Counted from the first letter of the stretch, positions 43,786-52,809 are shown. The stretch: 64,000 bases of DNA from Bradyrhizobium sp. CB2312 (GCF_029714425.1 NZ_CP121668.1:5415501-5479500), one strand, 5' to 3'. The notes: a model not told the origin generated them from the sequence alone. A program made the numbers and translations.

Positions 43786-44850
43786 ATGATGGCAAATTCG
43801 CCTGCAGATATTCTGGTTGAATTGGAACAGGCGGTCGCAACGTGTCCGCTTGACCGCTGCGACCGCATCCTCGCCGGCATTGTGCAGTTGCTCACTGGCA
43901 GCCGCGACCGGTCACAGGAACTGCTCGCCAGCGTGGTCGACGGCGTTCTGCTCCGATTGACGGAGCGGGTCGAGGCCCGCGCACTGGCTCAGCTCAGCAC
44001 CACGCTCGCCGAGCTGAAGGTGGCTCCGCCGCAGACGTTGCGGCGTCTCGCAGCGCACGATGATCCGGACGTCGCATGTCCCGTCCTGCTCAAATCACAG
44101 ATACTCGGCGCGGCCGACCTTGCGGCCGTCGCGGCTTCCAGCGGCGAGCGGCAGCAACGCGCGATCGCCGCCCGGGACGACATCGAGCCGGTCGTGACCG
44201 AGGCGCTTGTGCAGTGCGGCAGCCCGATCTGCCTCGCGCTGATCAAGAACCCCGGAACCAAATTCTCCGACGCGGCCTACGCCGCGCTGATCGCGAAGGC
44301 TGACGAGGACGGCGAAATTGCAAAGGCGCTGGTGCTGCGGCCCGGCACGCCCGACCTCGTCGTGCGGAAGCTGCTCTCCGCCCCACCCGGCCAGAAGGCG
44401 TCGGCCAAGCCCAACGCCTCCGCCGTGCCGCCCGCCCAAACAGCCGCGCCAGCGCGCCCCTGCCCGGCCGACTATGCCGGCGCACGGCCGGAGATCGTCG
44501 CGCTCAATCGCGTCGGCAAGCTCAACGATTCCACGGTGAACCGCTTCGCGATCCGCGGCGAGACCGCCAGCCTGTTCACGGCGCTGTCGGTGCTGTCAGG
44601 CGCTCCGATCGAGGTCGTCGAGCAGATCATGGCCGACGGCGATTGCGAGGGCCTGGTGATGGCCTGCCGGGCGTCGCGGCTGAACTGGACGACCACGCTC
44701 GCGATCCTGAGCAACCGCCGCGGCAAGCGGCTCTCCTTCGCCGAGCGCGAGCGCGCACACCACATCTACGAGACCCTGCTTCTGTCGACCAGCCAATGGA
44801 CGGTGCGCTGGGGGGAAATTGCGGCAAGCGCCAAAACGAACGATCGGTGA
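43786..44850 (+). CDS. DUF2336 domain-containing protein
   Basis: 354 residues, helical-repeat-like. The N-terminal part carries LTERVEARALAQLSTTLAEL, TLRRLAAHDDPDVACPVLLKS and ALIKNPGTKFSDAAYAALIAKA, the pattern of DUF2336 proteins, which often accompany PilZ or cyclic-di-GMP genes. A Pro/Ala-rich linker (about 208-228) separates a second helical domain. It begins a set followed by PilZ and HD-GYP genes, suggesting a signalling role. Confidence 0.8.
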   Translation: MMANSPADILVELEQAVATCPLDRCDRILAGIVQLLTGSRDRSQELLASVVDGVLLRLTERVEARALAQLSTTLAELKVAPPQTLRRLAAHDDPDVACPVLLKSQILGAADLAAVAASSGERQQRAIAARDDIEPVVTEALVQCGSPICLALIKNPGTKFSDAAYAALIAKADEDGEIAKALVLRPGTPDLVVRKLLSAPPGQKASAKPNASAVPPAQTAAPARPCPADYAGARPEIVALNRVGKLNDSTVNRFAIRGETASLFTALSVLSGAPIEVVEQIMADGDCEGLVMACRASRLNWTTTLAILSNRRGKRLSFAERERAHHIYETLLLSTSQWTVRWGEIAASAKTNDR

Positions 44851-44879
44851 CATCGCGGCGCGACAATGGGGGATAGAAA

Positions 44880-45200
44880 ATGAGGTTCGACGGTCGAAAG
44901 GCGGCTCGCGTAAGGATGGATCACAAGCAACCCGTCAACCTGATGGGCTCGGACGGCACGTGGCGGCGCAGCTGCGTCCTGCTCGACGTCTCGCAAACCG
45001 GCGCGAAGCTCGAGGTCGAAGGCACGCTCGACGTGCTCCAGGCCAAGGAGTTCTTCATGCTGCTGTCGTCGACCGGATTGGCTTACCGGCGCTGCGAGCT
45101 GGTCTGGATCGACGGCACTACGGCCGGCGTTCACTTCATCACCGCAGATGGCAAGAAGAAGCCGAAGGCCAAGGCCGAGAGCGCGGCCCAGAGCAAGTAA
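44880..45200 (+). CDS. PilZ domain protein, probable cyclic-di-GMP receptor
   Basis: 106 residues. The two c-di-GMP-binding motifs are intact: RKAAR (R6-R10, RxxxR) and DVSQTGA (D36, S38, G41; DxSxxG). The rest of the beta barrel is present (LMLL..TGLAYRRCELVWID) with a Lys/Ala tail. It is transcribed with the DUF2336 gene before it (29-bp gap) and the HD-GYP gene after it (55 bp). Confidence 0.88.
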   Translation: MRFDGRKAARVRMDHKQPVNLMGSDGTWRRSCVLLDVSQTGAKLEVEGTLDVLQAKEFFMLLSSTGLAYRRCELVWIDGTTAGVHFITADGKKKPKAKAESAAQSK

Positions 45201-45255
45201 CCCGATCATGCATCCAGCGAATTGAACGCAAGTGCGGTAACATCCAGGTCAGACC

Positions 45256-46377
45256 GTGCAGAACGCGGGAACCATACAAGACCCCGTCAATCGAGACGGC
45301 GGTATCCGGGAGACGGAGGCCGCGCGCCCTCTCGTGCAAGTGCTGGCCGACACGTCCGACAAACTGTCGCGCATTCACTCGATCCTCGAAGAGAGATTTA
45401 CCGTTGCCGGCGAACGGCTCGATGCCGATGCCAAGCTGGCGCAGGTACCGTCCGCCGTCATCATCCGCGCGGAGCTACGCGACGTCGACAATATCGCCGC
45501 CATCAAGAAGCGCGCCGGCAAGCTCGCCAAGGCGAAGAAGCGCATCTTCCTGCTCGAGCACACCTCTCACGTCGGCATTTCACAAGCCTACGCGCTCGGC
45601 GCGACTCTCGTGCTTCCGGCGATGCTCACCCGGACCAGACTGCTGGCGGCGCTGTCCGATCCTGCCGACCCGGCGTCGGCCTCGTCGAATGATCCGGCCG
45701 AGCCCGACAATGCGGTCGAGACCGCGGCGACCGCCATCGCCTCGATGTTCACCGCCGTCACGCTTGGCGAGCCGCTCGACGTGGACGGCACCAAGCAAGC
45801 CGGTCGCCAGATCGCCGATCGCATCACCCAGCACGGCCTGTCCGAATGGCTCTCGACGGTACGGCGCCACCACGAGGGAACCTACCAGCATTGCCTGCTG
45901 GTCACCGGCGTCGCCATCGACTTCGGCTTGAGCCTCGGCGTCCGCCCCGCAGACCTGGAGCGCCTGTACACGGCGGCGATGTTCCACGACATCGGCAAGG
46001 CCCAGATCCCCCTTGCCATCCTCGACAAGCCCGGCCGGCTCGATCCGCAGGAGCGCGCAATGATCGAGACCCATCCGGCCGCTGGCTACGATTTTCTGAA
46101 AAACCACGACAAGATTACGCCGGAGATCCTCGATGCGGTCAGGCATCATCACGAATATCTCGACGGCAGCGGCTATCCGGACGCGCTCTGCGCCGAGAAC
46201 ATCAGCGACATCGTTCGCATCCTCACCATCTCCGACATCTTTGCGGCGTTGATCGAGCACCGTCACTACAAGCCGACCATGCCACGCACGGAGGCCTATA
46301 ACATTCTCTGCGGAATGAATGGAAAGCTGGAGAAGGTGCTGGTGAGATCATTCAAGCAGGTCGCGCTCACGCGGTGA
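45256..46377 (+). CDS. HD-GYP domain phosphodiesterase with degenerate receiver domain
   Basis: 373 residues. The N-terminal part (about 25-135) has the fold order of a response-regulator receiver (VIIRAEL, KKRIFLLEHTS, GATLVLPAMLT) but no phospho-accepting Asp at the end of strand 3, so it is probably not phosphorylated. The C-terminal HD-GYP domain is complete: HD at 244-245, H273, HHE 298-300, DGSGYP 303-308 and D327. It should hydrolyse cyclic-di-GMP. The start is GTG. Its PilZ neighbour supports this pathway. Confidence 0.85.
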   Translation: MQNAGTIQDPVNRDGGIRETEAARPLVQVLADTSDKLSRIHSILEERFTVAGERLDADAKLAQVPSAVIIRAELRDVDNIAAIKKRAGKLAKAKKRIFLLEHTSHVGISQAYALGATLVLPAMLTRTRLLAALSDPADPASASSNDPAEPDNAVETAATAIASMFTAVTLGEPLDVDGTKQAGRQIADRITQHGLSEWLSTVRRHHEGTYQHCLLVTGVAIDFGLSLGVRPADLERLYTAAMFHDIGKAQIPLAILDKPGRLDPQERAMIETHPAAGYDFLKNHDKITPEILDAVRHHHEYLDGSGYPDALCAENISDIVRILTISDIFAALIEHRHYKPTMPRTEAYNILCGMNGKLEKVLVRSFKQVALTR

Positions 46378-46417
46378 GCACGTCGACCTCGTCTTCGCGA
46401 TGGCGCTTCATCGCGCT

Positions 46418-46621
46418 CTAGTGCGTGGCCCGGAATTTGGCCCGCTGCGGCATCGATCGGCGGGCCAAGCCTTCCGCAAGCAGCCTCATGTCCTCGCGTC
46501 TTCCGCTGCGTATGAGCCTGCCGAACTCTTCAGGTGTGAAGGGAAGACTTGGATCCTCATCGATCGGGCGCCGCAATCGCGGACCGAAGAACCACCGAAC
46601 CAGGCTAGCCAGCCGCCGCAT
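46418..46621 (-). CDS. Small basic hypothetical protein
   Basis: 67 residues, Arg-rich (MRRLASLVRWFFGPRLRRPI, RSGRREDMRLLAEGLARR) with GAGGGA six bases before the ATG. It could be an antisense artefact, but the ribosome site and codon pattern favour a real gene. Function unknown. Confidence 0.45.
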   Translation of the reverse strand: MRRLASLVRWFFGPRLRRPIDEDPSLPFTPEEFGRLIRSGRREDMRLLAEGLARRSMPQRAKFRATH

Positions 46622-46759
46622 ATCAATTCCCTCGCGCCAGCAACAAACCTTTTAGCCCGCATATTGTTCCTCCTGCACGATCGAGATTGCAAGAGGTCGT
46701 AACAACTCCGCACCAAAAATTTCCGCGAGAGAATATTCTCCTCCTCATGAATCGTCGTG

Positions 46760-47437
46760 CTAATCGGCAAAACCGACGTAGCGCACGAACTCCGCATTGT
46801 GCTCGCGATCCGAGCGCACCGCGTTCGCGGCAAAGTTGTCGTCGGGATAGCCCATCGCCACACAGGTGATGATGACCTCGTCCTCTGGAATTCTGGCGAC
46901 TTCGCGCACGATGTCGGAACGCATGATGCCCTGCCCGTTGATGACGGAGCCGAGACCGCGGTCCCAGGCCGCGAGCACGATGCCGTAGCAGAGCGCGCCG
47001 AGATCGAAATGGCAGACCGCGCCGGGGTCGAGCACGCGGTCATAGGTGAGGACCAGCGAGACCGGCGCGTCGAACTGGCGGAAGCCGCGCAGCACCCAGT
47101 CCTGGCGCATCGGCTTGTCGTCGCGCGCTATTCCCATCGCCCCGAACAGCTTCTTGGCGATGTCGACCTGCCGGCTGCGGTGCACGCCCTGGTACTCGCC
47201 ATGGCTGACGATGTCGCGCTTGACCTTGGCGCCGCCGACCATCTCCTCCATATTGCGCCGACGCACCTCCTCCAGCGGCGCGCCTGTCAGCACGTGGACA
47301 TGCCAGGGCTGGGTATTCATCGACGACGGCGCGCGCTTGGCGCTTTCGATGATCGCCTCGATCACGGCGCGATCTACCTGCTGCTGCTTGAAACCGCGCA
47401 CGCTGCGGCGCGACTGGATCAGCGTCTCGAATTCCAC
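46760..47437 (-). CDS. Nitroreductase family protein
   Basis: 225 residues, a standard NfsB-type length. FMN contacts are SRRSVRGF (about 9-16) and RAPSSMNTQPWHVHVLTG (about 35-52); the end GYPDDNFAANAVRSDRE is typical. It reduces nitro groups, quinones or related compounds with NAD(P)H, as a dimer. It starts at GTG with GGGAGG upstream. It lies divergently, 137 bp from an esterase gene. Confidence 0.88.
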   Translation of the reverse strand: MEFETLIQSRRSVRGFKQQQVDRAVIEAIIESAKRAPSSMNTQPWHVHVLTGAPLEEVRRRNMEEMVGGAKVKRDIVSHGEYQGVHRSRQVDIAKKLFGAMGIARDDKPMRQDWVLRGFRQFDAPVSLVLTYDRVLDPGAVCHFDLGALCYGIVLAAWDRGLGSVINGQGIMRSDIVREVARIPEDEVIITCVAMGYPDDNFAANAVRSDREHNAEFVRYVGFAD

Positions 47438-47573
47438 CTAGGACCTCCCTGCCCGTATATTCGCGCGCATTGCAATCGTAACGCCTCTCCGGTTGCCGAT
47501 GCGGCGCACCAAATCTATGCTAGGCCGCAAGCAAGACCAAGAACCAAGACCAAGAACCCTTGTGAGGATCATC

Positions 47574-48536
47574 ATGCCTGCACCGCTCGATCCCGTCATC
47601 GCCCAGATCATTCCGCTGCTGCCGCTGCGCGATCCCACCACGATGACGCCACAGAGCGCTCGCGATTCCTTGCGCGAACTGGCTGCCTCGCGCGCGGCGG
47701 TGCCGCCGCCGCCTGTCGACAGCGTGCAGGATATCAAGGTGAAGGGCGGCGCCGGGCCGCTCGATGCGCGTGTCTACCGGGCCGGCACCAATCCTGCGCC
47801 GACGGTGGTGTTCTTCCATGGCGGCGGCTGGGTCGCGGGCGATCTCGAAACGCATGACCGCCAGGCGCGCAATCTCGCGATCGACACCGGCGCGGTCGTC
47901 GTCTCCGTCGATTATCGCCGTCCGCCGGAAACCCGCTTTCCCGGCGCCTTCGAGGACGCCTTCGCGGCCATCAGCGACGTGTTTGGCCGCCTCGCGGAAT
48001 TCGGCGGCGATGCCAAGCGCTTCGGCGTTGCCGGCGACAGCGCCGGCGGCAATCTCGCGGCCAGCACCGCGATCGCCTGCCGCGATGCCGGCATCAGGCT
48101 TGCCGCGCAACTGCTGGTCTATCCCGTGACCGACGCCGTCGGCCTCTACGGCAACGCCACCGAGAACGCGCGCTTTCCCTCGCGCGCGGAGAATGCCGAA
48201 GGCTACTTCCTCACGCGTGCCACCATGCAATGGTTTTGCGGCCACTACCTCGCCGATCCCGCTCACGCCGCCGACTGGCGCGTCTCCCCGCTCCGCGCTG
48301 CCTCGCTCAAAGGCCTCGCGCCGGCGGTCGTGACCACCGCCTGGTTCGATCCGTTGCGTGACGAAGGCACCGCCTATGCGCGGGCGCTGGAAGCTGCCGG
48401 CGTGCCCGTCAGGCATCATGAGGGCGCCGGCCTGATCCACGGCTATTTCGGCCTCGGTGATGCCTCCGAGGTGGCGCGCGCCGAGGCGCAGCGCGCGCGG
48501 GCCGATTTCAAGGCGTTGCTGGCGCGCGGAATCTGA
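47574..48536 (+). CDS. Alpha/beta hydrolase, HSL-type carboxylesterase
   Basis: 320 residues. The oxyanion motif is HGGGWVAGDL and the nucleophile elbow is VAGDSAGGN; the Asp (WFDPLRDEG) and His (GLIHGYF) complete the triad. This is the hormone-sensitive lipase subfamily, which hydrolyses short-chain esters in the cytoplasm. The ATG at 47574 follows GAGGATC. The natural ester is unknown. Confidence 0.88.
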   Translation: MPAPLDPVIAQIIPLLPLRDPTTMTPQSARDSLRELAASRAAVPPPPVDSVQDIKVKGGAGPLDARVYRAGTNPAPTVVFFHGGGWVAGDLETHDRQARNLAIDTGAVVVSVDYRRPPETRFPGAFEDAFAAISDVFGRLAEFGGDAKRFGVAGDSAGGNLAASTAIACRDAGIRLAAQLLVYPVTDAVGLYGNATENARFPSRAENAEGYFLTRATMQWFCGHYLADPAHAADWRVSPLRAASLKGLAPAVVTTAWFDPLRDEGTAYARALEAAGVPVRHHEGAGLIHGYFGLGDASEVARAEAQRARADFKALLARGI

Positions 48537-48649
48537 ACCACAGATGAATGGAAACAGCTGCGATTGAGCATGTTGCGCGCGATCCTGCTTGATTGCGCCA
48601 CGATTCGCGGCTCCAATCCGCTCGCCATGTCTGGTTTAGGGAGACACCC

Positions 48650-48898
48650 ATGATGAAGCGGATTTTCCTCGCAGCGATCGTTGCCACCTTTGCGGCCGGC
48701 TCGGCCTTCGCGGATGACACCTGCGAGAGCAAGGCCGTCGGCAAGGACGGCAAGCCGCTGGCCGGCGCCGCCAAGACCTCGTTCCTGAAGAAGTGCAAGG
48801 CGGACGCCTGCGCGCCCAAGGCCCTCAGCGCCGATGGCAAGCCGCTCGCCGGCGCCGCCAAGAGCAGCTTCATGAAGAAATGCGAAGTCAGCGCGTAA
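48650..48898 (+). CDS. PsiF-like small periplasmic protein
   Basis: 82 residues with a signal peptide (MMKRIFLAAIVATFAAGSAFA). The mature part has two copies of 'C..KA(V/L)..DGKPLAGAAK.SF(L/M)KKC', the repeat of phosphate-starvation-inducible PsiF proteins. The function of PsiF is not known. AGGGAG precedes the ATG. Confidence 0.75.
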   Translation: MMKRIFLAAIVATFAAGSAFADDTCESKAVGKDGKPLAGAAKTSFLKKCKADACAPKALSADGKPLAGAAKSSFMKKCEVSA

Positions 48899-48970
48899 CG
48901 CCTGCGCAGCCGCGGCTTCCTTGAATTTGCTGCTGCCTTAGCGAGCAATCGCCCGCTCCCCCGAACTCAC

Positions 48971-49033
48971 GATGCCCGGGCTTGTCCCGCCTGCGAGGCT
49001 GAAGCCTCTTCGGCGAGGCGAAGGCCCGGGCAT
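48971..49033. repeat. Palindromic intergenic repeat (GATGCCCGGGC family)
   Basis: ATGCCCGGGC near 48972 is inverted at 49024-49033 (GCCCGGGCAT). The interior has GCCTGCGAGGC/GAGGC hairpins. It lies between psiF-like and asparaginase genes. Confidence 0.65.
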
Positions 49034-49220
49034 TCGCGTTCTTGTATCCGAATAGAGATAGAGCGGGAGAGCCTTCGCCGCCTCCCCGCAGGCGCCGCGC
49101 ACCCGAACCAACTCATCCGACGCTATCACAACCCTAGACAGAAAGCTCCGGCTGACGGATCATGCAGTGCTGAGCGAAACGGGGCGCATCGACGAGGCTT
49201 TCCAGGAAGGGGACGTCAAG

Positions 49221-50312
49221 ATGTGGCAACTGCGAGTGCGTCATCAGATCATGGCGACAGTGAGCGTGCTGTTCGCGCTGCTCATCAGTCTCGAGGCTGC
49301 GAACGCGAGGGGCCCCGGCCTGCCCAACGTCATGGTTCTGGCCACCGGCGGCACGATCGCCGGCAGCGGCGCGAGCAGCACCACCGTTGTCGGCTACACC
49401 GCAGCCACGGTGGGCATAGAGACCCTCCTGAACGCCGTCCCCGAACTGAAAACGGTGGCTAACGTCAAGGGCGAGCAGGTCTTCCAGATCGCCAGCGAGA
49501 ACATGAACAATGACTACTGGCTCAAGCTTGCGAAGCGCGTCAACGCGCTCCTCGCGCAGGACGACGTGGACGGGATCGTGATCACGCACGGGACCGATAC
49601 GATCGAGGAGACCAGCTATTTCCTGAACCTGGTCGTCAAGAGCAAAAAACCCGTCGTCATCGTCGGCGCGATGCGGCCATCGACGGCGATCAGCGCCGAC
49701 GGGCCGATCAACCTCTTCAATGCGGTGATCCTCGCAGGCAGTGACGAGGCCGTCGGCAAGGGCGTGCTCGTGGCTCTCAACGATCAGATCAACGCGGCGC
49801 GCGACGTCACCAAGAACAACACATCGACGGCAGACACCTTCCGCACCCCGGAACTCGGCTTCCTCGGCTACATGCAGGGCAACAAGCCGTACTTCTATCG
49901 TCAATCGACGCGCCGGCACACGGCGGACTCCGAATTCGACGTTTCCAGCCTCGATGCTCTGCCGCAAGTCGATATCGTCTACGGCTACGCCAACATGAAC
50001 CGGGTTGCGATCGACGCTTTCGTCGCCGCCGGGGCCAAGGGGATCGTGCATGCCGGCGTCGGTGACGGCAGTCTCGCCCGGCCCGCGGTCGAGCCGGCGC
50101 TCGACGAGGCCCGTAAGAAGAATGTCGTCATCGTGCGGAGCAGCCGCGTCGGCAACGGCATTGTCGCGCGCAACGGGGAAGCCAAGGACGACGAACACGA
50201 CTTCGTCGTCTCGGATACGCTCAATCCGCAGAAGGCGCGGATCCTGCTGATGCTGGCGCTGACCAAGACGACCGACACCAAGGAAATCCAGCGGATGTTC
50301 TATACGTATTAG
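49221..50312 (+). CDS. ansB: Type II (periplasmic) L-asparaginase
   Basis: 363 residues with a signal region (MATVSVLFALLISLEAANA). Catalytic Thr motif 1 is VLATGGTIAGSG and motif 2 is VITHGTDTIEETSYFL, with the Lys/Ser segment VIVGAMRPSTAISADGP. The C-terminal GANGIVHAGVGDGS-type block reads KGIVHAGVGDGSLA. It hydrolyses asparagine, possibly glutamine, to aspartate and ammonia in the periplasm, a nitrogen-scavenging role. AAGGGGA precedes the ATG at 49221; an ATG ten codons later is an alternative. Confidence 0.9.
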   Translation: MWQLRVRHQIMATVSVLFALLISLEAANARGPGLPNVMVLATGGTIAGSGASSTTVVGYTAATVGIETLLNAVPELKTVANVKGEQVFQIASENMNNDYWLKLAKRVNALLAQDDVDGIVITHGTDTIEETSYFLNLVVKSKKPVVIVGAMRPSTAISADGPINLFNAVILAGSDEAVGKGVLVALNDQINAARDVTKNNTSTADTFRTPELGFLGYMQGNKPYFYRQSTRRHTADSEFDVSSLDALPQVDIVYGYANMNRVAIDAFVAAGAKGIVHAGVGDGSLARPAVEPALDEARKKNVVIVRSSRVGNGIVARNGEAKDDEHDFVVSDTLNPQKARILLMLALTKTTDTKEIQRMFYTY

Positions 50313-50349
50313 ACTGCCGGACACACGGCACGACCGTCCGTATGGCACG

Positions 50350-50382
50350 AACCCGGATTGCGCTTCGCTCCATCCGGGCTAC
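50350..50382. repeat. Palindromic intergenic repeat (CCCGGAT..ATCCGGG family)
   Basis: CCCGGATTGCGC and GCTCCATCCGGGCTAC form an imperfect palindrome, the same family as the pair at 2064-2143. Confidence 0.65.
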
Positions 50383-50387
50383 CCCTA

Positions 50388-50451
50388 CGACTACGACCGC
50401 AACCCCGGCGCGCCTCCTGCCCCGCCCTCGCGACATATTCCGTGTAGCCGA
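50388..50451 (-). pseudogene. Degenerate copy of the 3' end of the ABC-F gene
   Basis: About 64 bp match 52872-52934 at roughly 85% identity. The minus strand reads GYTEYVARAGQEA, like the end of the ABC-F protein (GYTEYVARTGQEAPGLRS). The stop codon region (CGGTCGTAG) also survives, in a different frame. It is a relic, not a gene. Confidence 0.65.
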
Positions 50452-50475
50452 GCACGTCGAGGTGAGTAAGCCGCA

Positions 50476-50745
50476 TCAGTATGGAGCGGAAGAACGCAGC
50501 CGGCCCCCTGACAACCTCGGCTGCGGTCGCCGCCAGTAAGGGTTCTCCAGGCACATCGCTGCAAGTCCGATTGCCGCCGCCCGGCACTGATCCCATGTTG
50601 TATAGGCGCATTCGAAATAGGTGCTGCCACCCCACTCCCACTTCTGAAGGCAGACAGGGTTCCTGGGATCGTAAGTTTGAGCAGTAGCTGAGGTGATCAC
50701 CAGGATCGTCGCACTGCTCAGGATTAGCCAATGGAGCATCCGCAT
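50476..50745 (-). CDS. DUF3551 family small secreted protein
   Basis: 89 residues. The signal peptide is MRMLHWLILSSATILVITSATA. The mature part begins QTYDPRNPVCLQKW and keeps the four Cys pattern (PVC, FEC, DQC, AMC) and the CLENPYW end. GGAGG precedes the ATG. It is a paralogue of 12697-12978. It lies inside the segment bordered by ABC-F 3'-end repeats. Confidence 0.75.
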   Translation of the reverse strand: MRMLHWLILSSATILVITSATAQTYDPRNPVCLQKWEWGGSTYFECAYTTWDQCRAAAIGLAAMCLENPYWRRPQPRLSGGRLRSSAPY

Positions 50746-51097
50746 CGCCACCTCCTCGAATGGGTCATCCAACTTATCCGGTTCGACCGCCGCTCGTGTG
50801 TCCAAAGGAGACGCTTTGCGGCGCTTCCATCCTCCTGCATTGCTCGCAAAATCACGTGAGAGCATCACGATGGCCGGTTTTGGCTCATCAGCGAATTAGC
50901 GATGCCTCTCAATTAGATGCGCCGGATGGGGAACTCGTCACATTTGACCCGCACCGCAAGACCATTGATCTGGATCAAAGTGTCGGACGATCAGTGCAAT
51001 CTCAGCTTGCGTGATAGGCGAGGTTCGGAACCATCGAAGTCTGTCACATCAAATTATGGGGGCATCAACACACCTGCAACGTAGTGGAGAGACCGCC
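50746..51097. other. 352-bp intergenic region with a FixK/FNR box
   Basis: Apart from the box at 50965-50978, no gene or strong hairpin is seen. It carries divergent promoters for the DUF3551 and DUF937 genes. Confidence 0.5.
50965..50978. promoter_or_regulatory. FixK/FNR-type anaerobox
   Basis: TTGATCTGGATCAA is a perfect match to the TTGAT-N4-ATCAA site bound by FNR/FixK2. Its centre is about 126 bp before the DUF937 ATG, which allows a class II promoter with a leader of about 85 bases. Confidence 0.75.
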
Positions 51098-52207
51098 ATG
51101 GCCGTCAATCTCATTTCAGCTGCACAACAGCTCTTGACCCCTGAAGTCATCGCGAAGATCGCCTCCTTTCTCGGCATGGACCAAAGCGCGGCGCAGAAGG
51201 CCGCGCTAGCGACCATCCCGGCGATACTCGCCGGCCTGTCCGATCTGGTCGGAACCCCGGCTGGCGCCAATCAACTGTCAAAACTGCTGTCCCAACAGCA
51301 AGGCAGCAATCCCATCGATCTGCTGCACAGCTCCGGCGCTCCGGGCCTTGCTCAGATGGGTTCGAGCATGTTGTCCGGACTGCTTGGAGGCCGAACCATG
51401 GATACCATGGGCCAAGCGATCGGCAACTTCGCGGGAATGGGCGATGCCGGCGGCAAGTCGTTGCTCGCCGTGGTGGGCCCGTTGGTCCTTGGCATGCTCG
51501 GCCGGCAGCAGCATGAGGCCGGAGTAGATGCAAACGGACTGGCATCACTTCTGCGCTCGCAGAAAGATCAATTCATGGCGGCGATCCCTAGGGGACTCGG
51601 TGATCAACTCAGCGCCTCGGGCCTGATCGACCAAACGCGCAGCGGAATGGCGACGGCTGCCGCCACAGGGAGCCGGATCGCCGGCGCTTCCGGCGCCACT
51701 GCCGCGAGCCAGGCCGCCATCGCCGCCGGCCGGACGCAATGGCCGTATTGGCTTGTCGCGCTGGTTATCCTTGGCGGTTTTCTCTTCTATGCGCTTCAAC
51801 GTCCGACCGAGCAGACGGTCGCTCAGAGTACAACTGCCACGCGGCCCTCAACCGCAACTGTGGGCATGGCGCCCGCGGATTTGACCGTTGACGGGGTGAA
51901 CCTCGCGAACCAGGTCAATTCGTCCCTTGGTACGCTGAAGGCCCAACTGCCAACCATCACCGATGAAGCCAGCGCGCAGGCGGCCATGCCGAAGATCAAC
52001 GACGCCATCTCACAACTGGATGGCATCACGGCGCGGGCGGCCAAACTTTCTCCAGAGGCACGACGCACGCTTGCCAAGCTGATCGTCGCGGCGGCACCGG
52101 CCATCAACGAGATGTGCGACAAGGTCTCGGCGACGCCCGCCGGCACGATCGCAAAGCCTGTGATCGACAATCTTCGTGCCAAGCTCGACGAGCTGGCGAA
52201 AGTCTGA
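51098..52207 (+). CDS. DUF937 domain protein with a membrane anchor
   Basis: 369 residues. The N-terminal DUF937 region (about 1-140) has LLTPEVIAKIASFLGMDQSA, TIPAILAGLSDLVGTPAGAN and GGKSLLAVVGPLVLGMLG. One membrane segment follows (YWLVALVILGGFLFYAL, about 212-230), then a helical C-terminal domain (ITDEASAQAAMPKINDAISQ) that probably lies in the periplasm. Its function is unknown. The FixK box upstream suggests low-oxygen control. I start it at ATG 51098 (GAGA upstream). Confidence 0.75.
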   Translation: MAVNLISAAQQLLTPEVIAKIASFLGMDQSAAQKAALATIPAILAGLSDLVGTPAGANQLSKLLSQQQGSNPIDLLHSSGAPGLAQMGSSMLSGLLGGRTMDTMGQAIGNFAGMGDAGGKSLLAVVGPLVLGMLGRQQHEAGVDANGLASLLRSQKDQFMAAIPRGLGDQLSASGLIDQTRSGMATAAATGSRIAGASGATAASQAAIAAGRTQWPYWLVALVILGGFLFYALQRPTEQTVAQSTTATRPSTATVGMAPADLTVDGVNLANQVNSSLGTLKAQLPTITDEASAQAAMPKINDAISQLDGITARAAKLSPEARRTLAKLIVAAAPAINEMCDKVSATPAGTIAKPVIDNLRAKLDELAKV

Positions 52208-52295
52208 GACGCCACACGCCGCAAAACTCGCCACACCTCAAGCGACGGGAGGTGTTTCGCAGCCTCCCGTCCGGCAGGTGGAAAGGAGAAGACTC

Positions 52296-52790
52296 ATGGC
52301 CGACAAGACCAATTTCACCAAGGATGAATGGGCGCTGCTCTTGAGAAGCCCGATGAATGCGGGCATGGCGATCACGGCTGCCGCACCGAGCGGATTGTTT
52401 GGCCTTCTGAAGGAATCGTTTGCTGGCGGCACCGCGCTCGCCCAAGCGGCCACCGATCCCAATGCCAACCCTTTGGTAAAGGCTGTAGTCGCCGACTTCC
52501 AGACGAGCGACGGCCGGGCCGCCGCTCATGACGGGTTGAAAGCAGAACTCGGCCAGAGCGCACCGGCCGAGATCAAGAGCAAGACGATCAACTCGTTGCG
52601 CGAAGTTGCCACGCTGCTGGCTGCAAAAGCGCCGGATGATGCCGCGGCCTTCAAGGGCTGGCTGCAGCAAATCAGTCAGAAGACGGCTGAGGCCGCTTCG
52701 GAAGGCGGAGGCTTGTTCGGTGGAGGCGTTCAGGTCAGCGACGCGGAGAAAGCAACCCTCGGCGAAATCTCCAGCGCGCTTGGCATCTGA
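52296..52790 (+). CDS. Conserved hypothetical protein, partner of the DUF937 gene
   Basis: 164 residues, soluble. A KDEWALLLRSPMNAGMAITA start, GLKAELGQSAPAEIKSK and LAAKAPDDAAAFKGWLQQIS suggest a family of small helical proteins seen in diverse bacteria next to DUF937 genes, from memory. The gene follows DUF937 by 88 bp with AAAGGAG before the ATG, and probably shares its promoter. No activity is known. Confidence 0.65.
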   Translation: MADKTNFTKDEWALLLRSPMNAGMAITAAAPSGLFGLLKESFAGGTALAQAATDPNANPLVKAVVADFQTSDGRAAAHDGLKAELGQSAPAEIKSKTINSLREVATLLAAKAPDDAAAFKGWLQQISQKTAEAASEGGGLFGGGVQVSDAEKATLGEISSALGI

Positions 52791-52809
52791 TCTCGGCGGA
52801 CCGCACGGC

